Assembly: GCF_000716605.1 (NCBI RefSeq)
Contig: NZ_JNXE01000065.1
Span: forward strand, 1 to 21,080
DNA from: Streptomyces sp. NRRL F-525
Lineage (GTDB): Bacteria > Actinomycetota > Actinomycetes > Streptomycetales > Streptomycetaceae
Reading direction: 5' to 3'
Length of the DNA stretch: 21,080 nucleotides
Below are positions 7,152 to 13,987 of this stretch, one piece after another. Under the pieces are notes generated by a model. That model saw nothing but the letters and a program-made list of their open reading frames with translations. It made no database searches and was not told the origin of the DNA. The stretch's first letter is position 1; each line of letters begins with the position of its first letter. Position numbers and translations under genes: made by a program.

Positions 7152-8355
7152 AGACTTCGGAATCCGGCCGGTTGGCCTCCAACTGGCGGATGCGCGCCGG
7201 CTGTTGCAGCAGCCTGTTGAGCTGGCCTACCGCCTCGACCACGTCGGGGTCGAGTGCCTCAGCGTAGATGTCGAGCGTCGTCGCGATCCGGCTGTGCCGC
7301 AAGACCGCCTTGATGATCCTCGGGTGCACCCGGAGGTGTACCAGGAGCGTGCCGCAGGACTTGCGGAGCCCCTTAGGGCTCATCTTCCCGAGATCGGCAA
7401 GCCTGAGGATGCGTTGCATGATCAGGTAAAGCGACGCTGCCAGGAGCGGGCGACCGGTACGGGTGATGAACACGTGCTTCTCTGGATCCTCGTACCAAGG
7501 GCGCCCCTTGCTGATCGCCCTTTCGTGCAGCCACGCGGTACGCATCCGAGTCCAGCGCAACGGCGCGATGCACTGTGCCGGCAGCGGCAACGGAGCCTTC
7601 GAGGTGTCGGTCTTGAGTTCCACGTCGATAGTGCCGGCGCTCGTACGCTGCCGCTGTTGTTCCACCCAGAGAACCCGGTTGTCCAGGTCGATGTTCTCCC
7701 ACCGGAGTCCGCACAACTCGGCACGCCGCAGCCCGAGTAGGCACATGAGCAGGAACGCCGGGTAGTACTCGCTCAGCCGCCGAGCCGCAGCGAGGAAGCG
7801 AAGCACCGTCACGGCATCCCAGCTCTTCCCGCTATCCGTAGTCGCCCGTACGTGTACGAGCTTGGCCACGTTCCTCGTGAGCCCGATGTCCTCCAGCATC
7901 GCGGCCGTCAGCGCCGCTGAGAGCACCCGGAGACAGTGCTTCGCGGTCTTGGCTCCCTTGTCCTCCGCGAGCCGCTGTACGGCGCCGCGCAGTTCCTTGA
8001 TGCCCAGCTTCAGCATGACCTTGGAGCCCAGACGCGGACGCAGATGGTTGCGCACCGCAGTTTCGTACGTGCGGTAGCTCCCCGCCGAGAGATTGGGCTT
8101 CACGATCACCTCAAGCCAGTAGTCGAACCACTGACCCAACGTCATGTCCCGCGTCGGGGTGGGGATACCGCCGGAGGCACGGTCGAGCAGCTCACGCCGC
8201 TTCTGATCGCACTCGTCGTACGTCTTGCCGTACGCGTACTTCCGTTTCGTCGTGCCGTCTGGCTGAGGGACGTACACCGCTGCCTGGTACCGGCCATCAG
8301 CCCGCTTGGTGACCGTGCCCGAACCGTTGGGGTTGCGCTTGCGCTGACGAGGCAT
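7147..8355 (-). CDS. int: Tyrosine site-specific recombinase (integrase)
   Basis: This 402-aa protein has an N-terminal arm-binding region with AP2-like character (GSGTVTKRADGRYQAAVYVP), a SAM-like core-binding domain (about residues 72-170) and a C-terminal catalytic domain. Catalytic residues visible are R210 in LGLRRAELCGLRW, a beta-hairpin lysine (K248 or K253), R331 in the KGLR box, H354 in LRHS and the nucleophile Y364 in TLDIYAEA. The first position of the HxxR box is Lys (K328), a tolerated substitution. It should integrate and excise the element at the 15-bp core. The start ATG overlaps the xis stop as TGATG, so the two are translationally coupled. It is the last gene of the leftward element operon. 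Confidence 0.95.
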   Translation of the reverse strand: MPRQRKRNPNGSGTVTKRADGRYQAAVYVPQPDGTTKRKYAYGKTYDECDQKRRELLDRASGGIPTPTRDMTLGQWFDYWLEVIVKPNLSAGSYRTYETAVRNHLRPRLGSKVMLKLGIKELRGAVQRLAEDKGAKTAKHCLRVLSAALTAAMLEDIGLTRNVAKLVHVRATTDSGKSWDAVTVLRFLAAARRLSEYYPAFLLMCLLGLRRAELCGLRWENIDLDNRVLWVEQQRQRTSAGTIDVELKTDTSKAPLPLPAQCIAPLRWTRMRTAWLHERAISKGRPWYEDPEKHVFITRTGRPLLAASLYLIMQRILRLADLGKMSPKGLRKSCGTLLVHLRVHPRIIKAVLRHSRIATTLDIYAEALDPDVVEAVGQLNRLLQQPARIRQLEANRPDSEVC

Positions 8356-8543
8356 CAGTTCACCTCATCAAGCCGTGCGCGGATGTAGTCCTGAAGCGCA
8401 CTTTCGGGAACACGGCGGCAGTGCCCCTCCTTGAACGAGGCCAGCCGCTTCGCGCGGATCAGGTCGTAGACCTTCGAGCGGCTGTACTTCAGCCGCGCCA
8501 TGACCTCCGGCACGGTCAACAGCTCTGGCGCTGCGGTGGTCAT
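8355..8543 (-). CDS. xis: Excisionase-like MerR/HTH_17 DNA-binding protein
   Basis: This is a 62-aa protein made almost entirely of a winged-helix excisionase domain: LLTVPEVMARLKYSRSKVYDLIRAKRLASFKEGHCRRVPESALQDYI. This is the pattern of AICE Xis proteins, which bind the attachment region and turn the integrase toward excision. The start ATG at 8543 overlaps the rep stop as ATGA, and its own stop overlaps the integrase start. This chains replication initiator, excisionase and integrase on one transcript. Confidence 0.92.
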   Translation of the reverse strand: MTTAAPELLTVPEVMARLKYSRSKVYDLIRAKRLASFKEGHCRRVPESALQDYIRARLDEVN

Positions 8544-9964
8544 GCGGCCACTCCTTCCAGGGCGAGCAGGGCGGGTAGTTCCTCGCGTGCGGTCTCGCGG
8601 TTGAGTTGGATGTCCCGGCGGATGTTGGCGGCGAGCCAGGATTCGCCGGGGGTGTAGCCGTGGCCTGCGTAGGTCCAGTGCGCAAGGGTGAGCGTGGTTG
8701 CCTCCGGGTTGTCGTCGGGGTCGGGCAGGCCGAGGGCTTCGCGGTGTTGGGCTGCGCGGTAGTCGGCGCGGACCTGTCGCAGGGCGCCCAAGGTGGTCGA
8801 GTAGCTGCGGGACTTGGTCGAGAAGTGGCCCCGGAAGCCGAGCATGTGAGCCCAGTCCCGGAGCTTGCGGTCCGGGTAGAGAGCGTGCAGGTCGAGGCAG
8901 GCCTCAATGAGCCGGCGGGGGTGGTCGGGCACGCCGAGCAGCACGAGGGCTTCCTTGTTGCCGATCCGGCGGTCGACCGTGCCCGTGGTCTCCGCTGCTT
9001 TGGTGGCGTACTTGGCGACGTAGGAGGCGACCGCCTGTTCGGTGATCTCTTCGCCGTGGCCGAAGGCGCCGATCGGCTGCACGTCGAGCTGAGTGCCCCA
9101 GCTCAGCGTGCGGGCCGGCTCCGTGCGGGCGGGCTGGTCGGGGTCCGGCTGGTACCGGGCCGGGTCGACGTCGACTGCGACGCGGGCGGCAGCGGCACGG
9201 ATCGCCTCGTCGAGCAGGTCGAGGGTGGCCCAGGCTGGCGGGGGGCTGTCGGGCCCGTCCGGCCCGTCGAAGCGGATCACGGCGTGGAAGTGGACGGCAC
9301 CGCGCTTTTGGTATTCGGCGACCTTGCCGAAGGCGACCCGGGATTGTTCGCGGGCGTCCTTCTGGGTGAGGCCGGCCCGCTTGGCGATCTCGCGGCGCAG
9401 GTAGATCGTGAAGTAGCGCCACAGGTCGGAGGCGTGGTTGTTCCACAGCACCGCTCCCGCGTAGTCATACGTGTCCGGGTCGAGCGGGGTCCCGAGTTCG
9501 GGCGCGTCCTCACCATGGCGTTGCCCGCAGCGGCAGGGCCGATTGCCGGGGCGGTTGTGGACCGGCCCGAACGAGGGCGCGGTGAGGGTGGCGAAGACGC
9601 GGGGGTGGTCGCGAATCGTGTGCGGGGTGCCCTTGGCGGGGTCTCCGACGAGCCCGGCGCGGATGAGGTGGTAGGTGTCCCCCGCGTACGTCCAGGCGCA
9701 GGCCGGGCAGCGCGAGGCACGGCGGTTACCGCACGCGATCCGGAGCATGCCGCCGGGCTCGTTCTCGGTCGTGTAGGCGTACAGCACGGTCTTCGTGGTC
9801 GGGTCGATGGTCTTCGTGGCGCCGGCGAGGCGGATCGGGTCGGAGCAGCCTCCGGTGCGGCGGATCTGGTCTTGCCAGCGGTCGAAGTCAGCCGAACCGG
9901 CCACCCTCAGCACGTCGCCGAGGGTGGCCGGGTCGAGACCCGCCAAGGTGGCGGTGTCAGTCAC
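8540..9964 (-). CDS. RepSA-type rolling-circle replication initiator
   Basis: This is a 474-aa initiator of the pSAM2 RepSA kind. A Cys cluster comes first (C79, then RCPAC with C86 and C89, then WTYAGDTYHLIRAGL), and a second Cys/His stretch, CRCGQRHGE, lies near residue 144. The HUH metal motif HFH is at about residues 225-227 (GAVHFHAVIRF). The catalytic YxxKY motif (YVAKYATKA) is at about 315-319. Such proteins nick the origin and start rolling-circle replication of the excised circle, which multiplies it before transfer. The open frame extends 51 codons further, but I chose the GTG at 9964. It has a perfect GGAAGGAG ribosome-binding site and follows the upstream stop by 4 bases. The gene overlaps xis downstream. 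Confidence 0.92.
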   Translation of the reverse strand: MTDTATLAGLDPATLGDVLRVAGSADFDRWQDQIRRTGGCSDPIRLAGATKTIDPTTKTVLYAYTTENEPGGMLRIACGNRRASRCPACAWTYAGDTYHLIRAGLVGDPAKGTPHTIRDHPRVFATLTAPSFGPVHNRPGNRPCRCGQRHGEDAPELGTPLDPDTYDYAGAVLWNNHASDLWRYFTIYLRREIAKRAGLTQKDAREQSRVAFGKVAEYQKRGAVHFHAVIRFDGPDGPDSPPPAWATLDLLDEAIRAAAARVAVDVDPARYQPDPDQPARTEPARTLSWGTQLDVQPIGAFGHGEEITEQAVASYVAKYATKAAETTGTVDRRIGNKEALVLLGVPDHPRRLIEACLDLHALYPDRKLRDWAHMLGFRGHFSTKSRSYSTTLGALRQVRADYRAAQHREALGLPDPDDNPEATTLTLAHWTYAGHGYTPGESWLAANIRRDIQLNRETAREELPALLALEGVAA

Positions 9965-9968
9965 GCGA

Positions 9969-10187
9969 TCACCGCTCCTTCCGGTGAGCGGTGCCGTGGT
10001 GGGCGCTGTAGTCCTCGACCAGCGCCTTGACGTCGGTGTCGCCGTTGGCGTGGTCCTCAGCACCGCAGCCGCCGCATACGTAGTCGCCCTGCGAGCGGGT
10101 GTACTGGGTACCGCCACGGACGCGCAGGCCGGGCTCTTCCTCGGTGGGCCTGAGGTCAGCGGGAAGCTTGCGGAACATGGCGGTCAC
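9969..10187 (-). CDS. Small CxxC protein of the element (72 aa), function unknown
   Basis: This short acidic protein has a single CGGCG zinc-knuckle-like pair (YVCGGCGAED) in the middle and a His-rich tail (SAHHGTAHRKER). The GTG start at 10187 overlaps the stop of the preceding mini-gene by four bases (GTGA). An internal ATG at 10178 is an alternative start. It lies directly upstream of rep with a 4-base gap. I do not recognise a family beyond small AICE proteins found beside rep; a role in replication or its control is inferred from position only. Confidence 0.75.
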   Translation of the reverse strand: MTAMFRKLPADLRPTEEEPGLRVRGGTQYTRSQGDYVCGGCGAEDHANGDTDVKALVEDYSAHHGTAHRKER

Positions 10188-10366
10188 CTCCCGGCGCGGA
10201 CGAGGGCGGCGGCGGGGACGGTGTGACCGGTGCCCTTGCAGGCCTTGCAGATGACGCGGAGGGTGACGCGGGTGCCGTCGTGGTGGCGGGTGCCGGTGGT
10301 GATGGCGGCGGTGGCGAAGCCGTCGCAGTCCGGGCAGAGGGGCGTGTTCGGGGCGTGCTGGTGCAT
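10184..10366 (-). CDS. Small zinc-ribbon-like protein (60 aa), function unknown
   Basis: The protein carries two Cys pairs, CPDC near the N-terminus and CKACKGTG near residue 40. The second has the CxxCxGxG form seen in DnaJ-type zinc fingers. About 28 residues containing a basic beta-like stretch separate the pairs. The ATG at 10366 has AAAGGGA upstream at somewhat long spacing. The stop overlaps the start of the next gene. It probably folds as one zinc ribbon; the function is unknown. Confidence 0.78.
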   Translation of the reverse strand: MHQHAPNTPLCPDCDGFATAAITTGTRHHDGTRVTLRVICKACKGTGHTVPAAALVRAGR

Positions 10367-10414
10367 GATTGGGGCGTCCCTTTCGGGTCCGTTGGATCAG
10401 GAATGGGTGAGGCG

Positions 10415-10454
10415 CCCGGAGCGGCGGAAGTTTGGCGACCGAGGCCGCTCCGGG
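10415..10454. other. Strong inverted repeat between spdD-like gene and rep-proximal genes
   Basis: The arms CCCGGAGCGGC (10415-10425) and GCCGCTCCGGG (10444-10454) are perfect over 11 bp with an 18-base loop. They lie in the only sizeable gap (10367-10460) in the lower part of the operon. There is no T run. It could be a partial terminator or RNA stabiliser separating transfer genes from replication genes, or part of a replication origin. Confidence 0.55.
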
Positions 10455-10460
10455 GGCCGG

Positions 10461-10772
10461 TTAACGCTGGTTGTTGAGGTCCTTCAGCAGCGAGCGCAGG
10501 ACGACCGCGACCACGGCGACGGACATGCCCGTGATGGCGACCGCGAGCAGCAGCGAGACCAGGACCGCGCCGACGACGAGGACCACGGCGCCGCCGCCGG
10601 CCGCGAGGGCGAGCGCGCTGCCCGGGGTGAGCTGCACGGTCGGACGGTTCGAGACCGGGGCGACGGGAGCCGGGGCCTGCGGGGCGGGTACCGGGGCGCC
10701 GGCGGTCGGCACGTAGACGACCGGGGCCGGGGCGGGGGCGGTGTCCTGCGGCGGGTACTTCGGGGTGAACAC
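10461..10772 (-). CDS. SpdD-like plasmid spread membrane protein
   Basis: This 103-aa protein begins with a proline/alanine-rich region (about residues 1-45). It continues with RPTVQLTPG and then a long hydrophobic stretch of two probable helices (ALALAAGGGAVVLVVGAVLV and LLAVAITGMSVAVVAVVL), ending in a short basic tail. The LTPG-plus-hydrophobic pattern is what I know from SpdD-like proteins, which help transferred DNA spread between hyphal compartments. The GTG at 10772 has a GAAGGGAG ribosome-binding site; the much longer open frame upstream is a shadow. Assignment rests on pattern and on its place in a spd cluster. Confidence 0.82.
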   Translation of the reverse strand: MFTPKYPPQDTAPAPAPVVYVPTAGAPVPAPQAPAPVAPVSNRPTVQLTPGSALALAAGGGAVVLVVGAVLVSLLLAVAITGMSVAVVAVVLRSLLKDLNNQR

Positions 10773-10795
10773 GGTTGATCTCCCTTCGGGTCGGG

Positions 10796-10951
10796 TTACT
10801 TGAGGACGGTGGCGATGGCGGGGGCGAGGACGCTGCCGGCGATGAGGTAGCCACCGAGCAGGAGCACGATCACCAGCCACACGGGCGGGCGGATGAGCTT
10901 GATGCCGAGCCATCCGACGACGAGCAGGGCGAACCAGAGCGGAACAGCCAT
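10796..10951 (-). CDS. 51-aa two-helix membrane protein, probable Spd-type
   Basis: This small gene encodes a 51-aa protein that starts MAVPLWFALLVVGWLG, continues with KLIRPPVWLVIVLLLGGYLIAG and ends in ATVLK. It is almost wholly hydrophobic, with two short membrane helices joined by a basic IRPP turn. The ATG at 10951 has a strong AAAGGGAG site at normal spacing. It sits between two other genes of the spread cluster with gaps of 15 and 23 bases. Clean start signal, tight packing and hydrophobic composition make it a real gene. I infer a role in intramycelial spread from context. Confidence 0.8.
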   Translation of the reverse strand: MAVPLWFALLVVGWLGIKLIRPPVWLVIVLLLGGYLIAGSVLAPAIATVLK

Positions 10952-10966
10952 GACGTGATCTCCCTT

Positions 10967-11155
10967 TCAGGCCTGGCAGCGGTGGGTGTGGGCGGCGAGT
11001 TCGGCGGCGGCACGGTCGTGGTAGTCGCTGGAGAACCCGCAGTCCGGCGCCGTGCAGGCCGTCGCGTGCTTCTCGCGACCCCGGTCGTCGTTGTAGGTGG
11101 CGACCTGGACGGGTCCGACACGGATCACGTGGCGGAAGCGGTGCTGTGCGCTCAC
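10967..11155 (-). CDS. 62-aa Cys/His zinc-finger-like element protein
   Basis: The protein contains ACTAPDCGF (C-x4-C) followed after about 20 residues by HTHRC, a C2H2/C2HC-like arrangement that could hold one zinc. Its N-terminal half reads as a short beta-rich region (HVIRVGPVQVATYNDD). The GTG start at 11155 follows AAAGGAAG at 7-base spacing. It lies 19 bases after the DUF2637 gene and 15 bases before the 51-aa membrane gene, inside the spread cluster. Small proteins of this size and position are annotated in other AICEs as mobile element transfer proteins; the activity is unknown. Confidence 0.78.
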   Translation of the reverse strand: MSAQHRFRHVIRVGPVQVATYNDDRGREKHATACTAPDCGFSSDYHDRAAAELAAHTHRCQA

Positions 11156-11174
11156 GGGTCAACTTCCTTTCATT

Positions 11175-11831
11175 TCAGGTGAGTTGGAGTTGCGCGGCGA
11201 TCGCTGCGGTCATCGGTGCGGGCAGTTGGAGCCGGGTCGACAGGACGTCGGCCGGCATCGGCGATCCGGTCGAGGCCTGGTGGGCTTCGGCGATCTTCCG
11301 GGCGTGGTCGAGGAGCGCGACCGGAACCACGGGCCCGGGGGCCGTAGCCGGTTCAGGTGCGGCGGTGAGTTCCGGCGCCGGGTCGACCGCAGGGGCAGGC
11401 TCGTCGGCACGGTGCATCTCGACTTCCGGCGCGGTCACTTCGTCCACAGGCTGTGCGGGAACGAGCGCAGCGGTAGGCGAGTGGACCAGGAGGGTTCCGC
11501 CCAGGAACGCGAGGGCGGGCCAGCCGGCGACGAGGATGCGCAACCAAGCAGGAACGTGTTCGAGGTCGAGGAGTCCGGCGGTGGCGACGTTCGCACCGAG
11601 CGAGGCGGACAGGGCGATCACGAACCAGGTCCAGGCAGCGCGGTCGCGGCGAGCCGTCCGCAGTCGGCGCCAGGCGGCGACCATCAGCAGGTCGACCGAG
11701 ACCGGGTAGGCCCAGGCCTTCCAACCGGACTGGTGAGCCGCTTCCGCCAGGTCGTGCAGATGGGCGAACGAGAGGGCGCCGGCGATGACGGCTTGGATCA
11801 GGACTGCGTCCAGACGGACCGAGCGGGCCAT
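11175..11831 (-). CDS. DUF2637 membrane protein (SpdB2-like spread protein)
   Basis: This 218-aa protein has four membrane helices in its first 117 residues (about 9-29, 39-54, 66-90 and 96-117), matching DUF2637. A Pro/Ala-rich linker follows, then a C-terminal helical segment (ALLDHARKIAEAHQASTG through LSTRLQLPAPMTAAIAAQ) that could be a small DNA-binding or interaction module. DUF2637 proteins are typical of Streptomyces plasmids and AICEs, where SpdB-type proteins help DNA cross septa. The frame opens with a GTG at 11840, but that lies directly on the GAAGGGAG site. The ATG at 11831 is correctly spaced and is taken as the start. Confidence 0.85.
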   Translation of the reverse strand: MARSVRLDAVLIQAVIAGALSFAHLHDLAEAAHQSGWKAWAYPVSVDLLMVAAWRRLRTARRDRAAWTWFVIALSASLGANVATAGLLDLEHVPAWLRILVAGWPALAFLGGTLLVHSPTAALVPAQPVDEVTAPEVEMHRADEPAPAVDPAPELTAAPEPATAPGPVVPVALLDHARKIAEAHQASTGSPMPADVLSTRLQLPAPMTAAIAAQLQLT

Positions 11832-11907
11832 GAACGGCACCTCCCTTCAGGAGAGTTGGGCCAGGAGCGGGCGGGGAAGCGAACTCCAGCCGCCCGACCC
11901 CGACAGG

Positions 11908-12081
11908 TCATTCGGCGGGGGCTTCGCCACTGCCCAGGCAGTTGAGGCAGAAGCCGGTTTGCTTGCCGACCGCGCGGCGCTTGCGGCCGACCTGGACGGT
12001 GCGGGAGACCTCTCCGGTGCCGTGGCAGACCGGGCAGTCCTTCGCGTCGGTCTCGCGGGCGGCGGTGTCGGATGCGGGCAT
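11908..12081 (-). CDS. 57-aa protein with two CxxCxGxG motifs
   Basis: The protein has a DnaJ-type pair of zinc-binding motifs, CPVCHGTG near residue 16 and CLNCLGSG near residue 45, separated by a basic stretch (VQVGRKRRAVGKQTG). It probably folds as a single zinc ribbon. The ATG at 12081 is chosen over the upstream open frame because GGAAGGAG lies at ideal spacing before it. It lies between the translocase gene and the DUF2637 gene. The function is unknown; binding nucleic acid or the transfer proteins is possible. Confidence 0.8.
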   Translation of the reverse strand: MPASDTAARETDAKDCPVCHGTGEVSRTVQVGRKRRAVGKQTGFCLNCLGSGEAPAE

Positions 12082-12125
12082 GAGCTGCGCTCCTTCCGGT
12101 TTTCGGCATGGCGGGGGTAGGGACC

Positions 12126-12146
12126 TGGCGCGAAGCGGTCGCGCCA
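12126..12146. other. Perfect 8-bp hairpin after the translocase gene
   Basis: TGGCGCGA and TCGCGCCA flank the loop AGCGG, 20 bases beyond the translocase stop codon. It could attenuate transcription or protect the upstream message, giving different amounts of translocase and spread proteins. There is no T run, so full termination is unlikely. Confidence 0.45.
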
Positions 12147-12166
12147 ACCGATGGAGCAGAGGGGGG

Positions 12167-13489
12167 TTAGGGCTTGATCAGCAACGGGGTGCCGACGAGG
12201 GGCGAGGACGCGGCGGGGGCGAAGGGCCGAAGGAACGGAAGGTCGGGCACCAGGTGGTCGAAGTCCCGGCAGACGGCGGCGACTTCCTCGCGGGAGATCT
12301 CGGGTGTGCGGATCAGAGACCAGCCGCCATCCGCATCGGTGGCGACGGCGGTACCAGCGCGGCTCGCAGGGATCACGCAGGCTGCCGGCACGGCGGTCGG
12401 GGCGACGTCCTTCAGCCCCATCTCGGCCGTTTCCTTGTCGTTGACCCGGTGCACGACCCGCCCGGTGAGCTGAGCGCGCAGCATGGTCGCGCCCTTGCCC
12501 AGGTCGGAGCCGAAGCGCTGCCCGCAGATCTCCAAGTAGATGCCTACCGAACGGGCCATCTGCGCCAGCCGGATCAACGCCGTGACGATCCGCGTGCGGC
12601 GGTCCTCATCCTCCTTGCGGGAGATCAGGAAGAGTTCGGCGATCTCGTCGACCAGCACCACGATCGGTGCCGGCCGCAGGTCTGCGGGCAGTTGCCAGAC
12701 GTCCGAGGCGCCGTACAGGTGCAGCAGATCGAAGCGGTCTTCCATCTCCGTGACCAGCACATCCGCCAGCGAGGCGGCATCGTCCGGGTTGGTCGCGAGG
12801 GCCGACAGACGCGGCGCGAACACGGACTGTTCCACCCCGCGCTTGCAGTCCATGCCCACCAGCGCCACCGGCAGTTGAGCCAGGCCCTTGATCAGGTTGC
12901 GCTGATACGTGGACTTCCCCGAGTTGTTCGCGCCCAGGGTCAGCGCCATGGGGACCTTGCGGTAGTCCCGCTCGAACACGGTCCCGTCATCCCGCAGCGC
13001 CACCGGCACCACCAGGCCGTGAGGCTGTGTCTTGCGCGGCATCCGCACCCGGCGCAACACGTCGTAGCCGGTCATCCGCAGTTCCACGAACCCCGGCTTC
13101 GTCACCGCCACCCGCACCGCGTGCACACCCCAGGCATGCCGCAGCCGCTCCGTGGAGGCGATCACGTCGGCAGGCTCCAGGCCCGCCGGAAGACGCAGGG
13201 TCACCCGCAGTCCGGTCATGGTCCCCCGCACGCGGCGGATCTTCGGCGGAACCGGCTGCACCTGCCGGCGGGCGACGTTGCGTGCCATGAACGCCCGCAG
13301 GCCGGACGGCTGGACCGTCAACCCGCACACGTCCATCGTCGAGCGGTACGTCACCGTGAAGCGGCCCCACGTGGCGGGCAGACCGACCAGCGACCAGTAC
13401 GCGCGAGGAGCGCGGTACTTCGCGTAGCCGACACCACCGGCAGCCGCTATGGCGCCCGTGGTCTCCAGCCACATCGTCGCGTCGGCCAT
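12167..13489 (-). CDS. FtsK/SpoIIIE-type conjugal DNA translocase (TraSA/TraB-like)
   Basis: This 440-aa ATPase has Walker A GANNSGKST at about residues 186-194, Walker B VVLVDE at 277-282, and downstream FtsK-like features (ALIRLAQMARSVGIYLEICGQRFGSD, then RAQLTGRVVHRVNDKETAEMGL). Proteins of this family move double-stranded plasmid DNA between hyphae as hexameric pumps, without a relaxase or type IV secretion system. The N-terminus has only one weak hydrophobic stretch, so membrane attachment is uncertain. The C-terminus ends soon after the ATPase core, and I see no clear winged-helix DNA-reading domain. It starts 2 bases after the preceding stop codon, with no strong ribosome-binding site, which suggests coupled translation. 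Confidence 0.92.
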   Translation of the reverse strand: MADATMWLETTGAIAAAGGVGYAKYRAPRAYWSLVGLPATWGRFTVTYRSTMDVCGLTVQPSGLRAFMARNVARRQVQPVPPKIRRVRGTMTGLRVTLRLPAGLEPADVIASTERLRHAWGVHAVRVAVTKPGFVELRMTGYDVLRRVRMPRKTQPHGLVVPVALRDDGTVFERDYRKVPMALTLGANNSGKSTYQRNLIKGLAQLPVALVGMDCKRGVEQSVFAPRLSALATNPDDAASLADVLVTEMEDRFDLLHLYGASDVWQLPADLRPAPIVVLVDEIAELFLISRKEDEDRRTRIVTALIRLAQMARSVGIYLEICGQRFGSDLGKGATMLRAQLTGRVVHRVNDKETAEMGLKDVAPTAVPAACVIPASRAGTAVATDADGGWSLIRTPEISREEVAAVCRDFDHLVPDLPFLRPFAPAASSPLVGTPLLIKP

Positions 13490-13491
13490 GA

Positions 13492-13821
13492 TCAGGCCCC
13501 CAGCGGGGTGACCGCGACCGCGCTGAACGCGATGCCCGAACGCTTCTCACCCTTGATCACGTTGTCCCAGTCACGCGCCTTCAGGCCGTGGACCTGAACC
13601 GGCATGCCCGGCGCGAGACCCTCCGGGTAGCCGTCCTCGGGGATCGAGACCTTCAGGAGGTTGCCCTCCCCCTCGTCCGAGACCAGCAGACCCACGGTCG
13701 ACATGGCCCGACCTTCCTGGTTCACGGCCCGCTCACCGGTCGCGAAGTTCTTCACCTTCGGCTCGGGCGCAGTCGCCACGAACACCATGGCGGTCGAAAC
13801 GTCAATCTTGAACGACGGCAT
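13492..13821 (-). CDS. Small conserved AICE protein (SCO3933-like), first gene of the transfer operon
   Basis: This 109-aa protein is beta-rich. It starts with PSFKIDVSTAMVFVATAPEP and continues with TVGLLVSDEGEGNLLKVSIPEDG and PGMPVQVHGLKARDW. The pattern could be a small OB-like or beta-barrel fold. It resembles proteins annotated as SCO3933-family regulatory proteins, which sit directly upstream of the translocase in many AICEs; I make this link from memory. The ATG at 13821 has AAGGGAGT at good spacing. It is the promoter-proximal gene of the long leftward operon, placing it under direct control of the GntR regulator. Confidence 0.8.
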   Translation of the reverse strand: MPSFKIDVSTAMVFVATAPEPKVKNFATGERAVNQEGRAMSTVGLLVSDEGEGNLLKVSIPEDGYPEGLAPGMPVQVHGLKARDWDNVIKGEKRSGIAFSAVAVTPLGA

Positions 13822-13870
13822 ACGTCACTCCCTTGTACGGCGGAAGAGTCCAAGCCTCTTCGCTCCCGGC

Positions 13871-13888
13871 AGCTTGTATATCCAAGCT
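13871..13888. promoter_or_regulatory. Operator 1 of the GntR regulator (AGCTTG-N6-CAAGCT)
   Basis: AGCTTGTATATCCAAGCT is an inverted repeat with a 6-base centre, just downstream of the predicted transcription start of the transfer operon. It shares the CTTG-N6-CAAG core with two other copies at 13912 and 14772. Confidence 0.7.
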
Positions 13889-13896
13889 GTGTCATC

Positions 13897-13925
13897 ACCG
13901 TAGGACCCTCAACTTGGATATGCAA
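13897..13925 (-). promoter_or_regulatory. Predicted promoter of the element transfer/replication operon
   Basis: On the minus strand, TTGCAT (13925-13920) and TACGGT (13902-13897) are separated by 17 bases, a normal spacing for a vegetative sigma factor. The -35 box lies inside operator 2, and operator 1 begins just past the expected start point. A bound regulator would therefore block this promoter. It would drive leftward transcription from the 109-aa protein through the integrase. Confidence 0.5.
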
Positions 13926-13927
13926 GT
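13912..13927. promoter_or_regulatory. Operator 2 of the GntR regulator (ACTTG-N6-CAAGT)
   Basis: ACTTGGATATGCAAGT is a palindrome with a 6-base centre that overlaps the -35 box of the predicted operon promoter. It is the most symmetrical of the three copies. Confidence 0.72.
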
Positions 13928-13935
13928 GGGTAGTT

Positions 13936-13961
13936 AAAAAAAGAGGACCCGAAGGCCCTCT
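13936..13961 (-). terminator. Rho-independent terminator of the GntR gene
   Basis: On the minus strand, AGAGGGCC, the tetraloop TTCG, and GGTCCTCT are followed by a run of seven T. One pair is a G-T wobble. It lies 26 bases beyond the regulator stop codon and just upstream of the transfer-operon promoter, separating the two transcripts. Confidence 0.9.
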
Positions 13962-13987
13962 AGGTGAGATCCACGCAGGCCGATGCG

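Noticed and set aside
8606..10030. 474-codon plus-strand open frame over rep
   Set aside because: It is antisense to the HUH initiator, which has clear catalytic motifs and a perfect ribosome-binding site.
11942..13597. 551-codon plus-strand open frame over the translocase
   Set aside because: It is antisense to the translocase with its Walker motifs and shows no recognisable domain.
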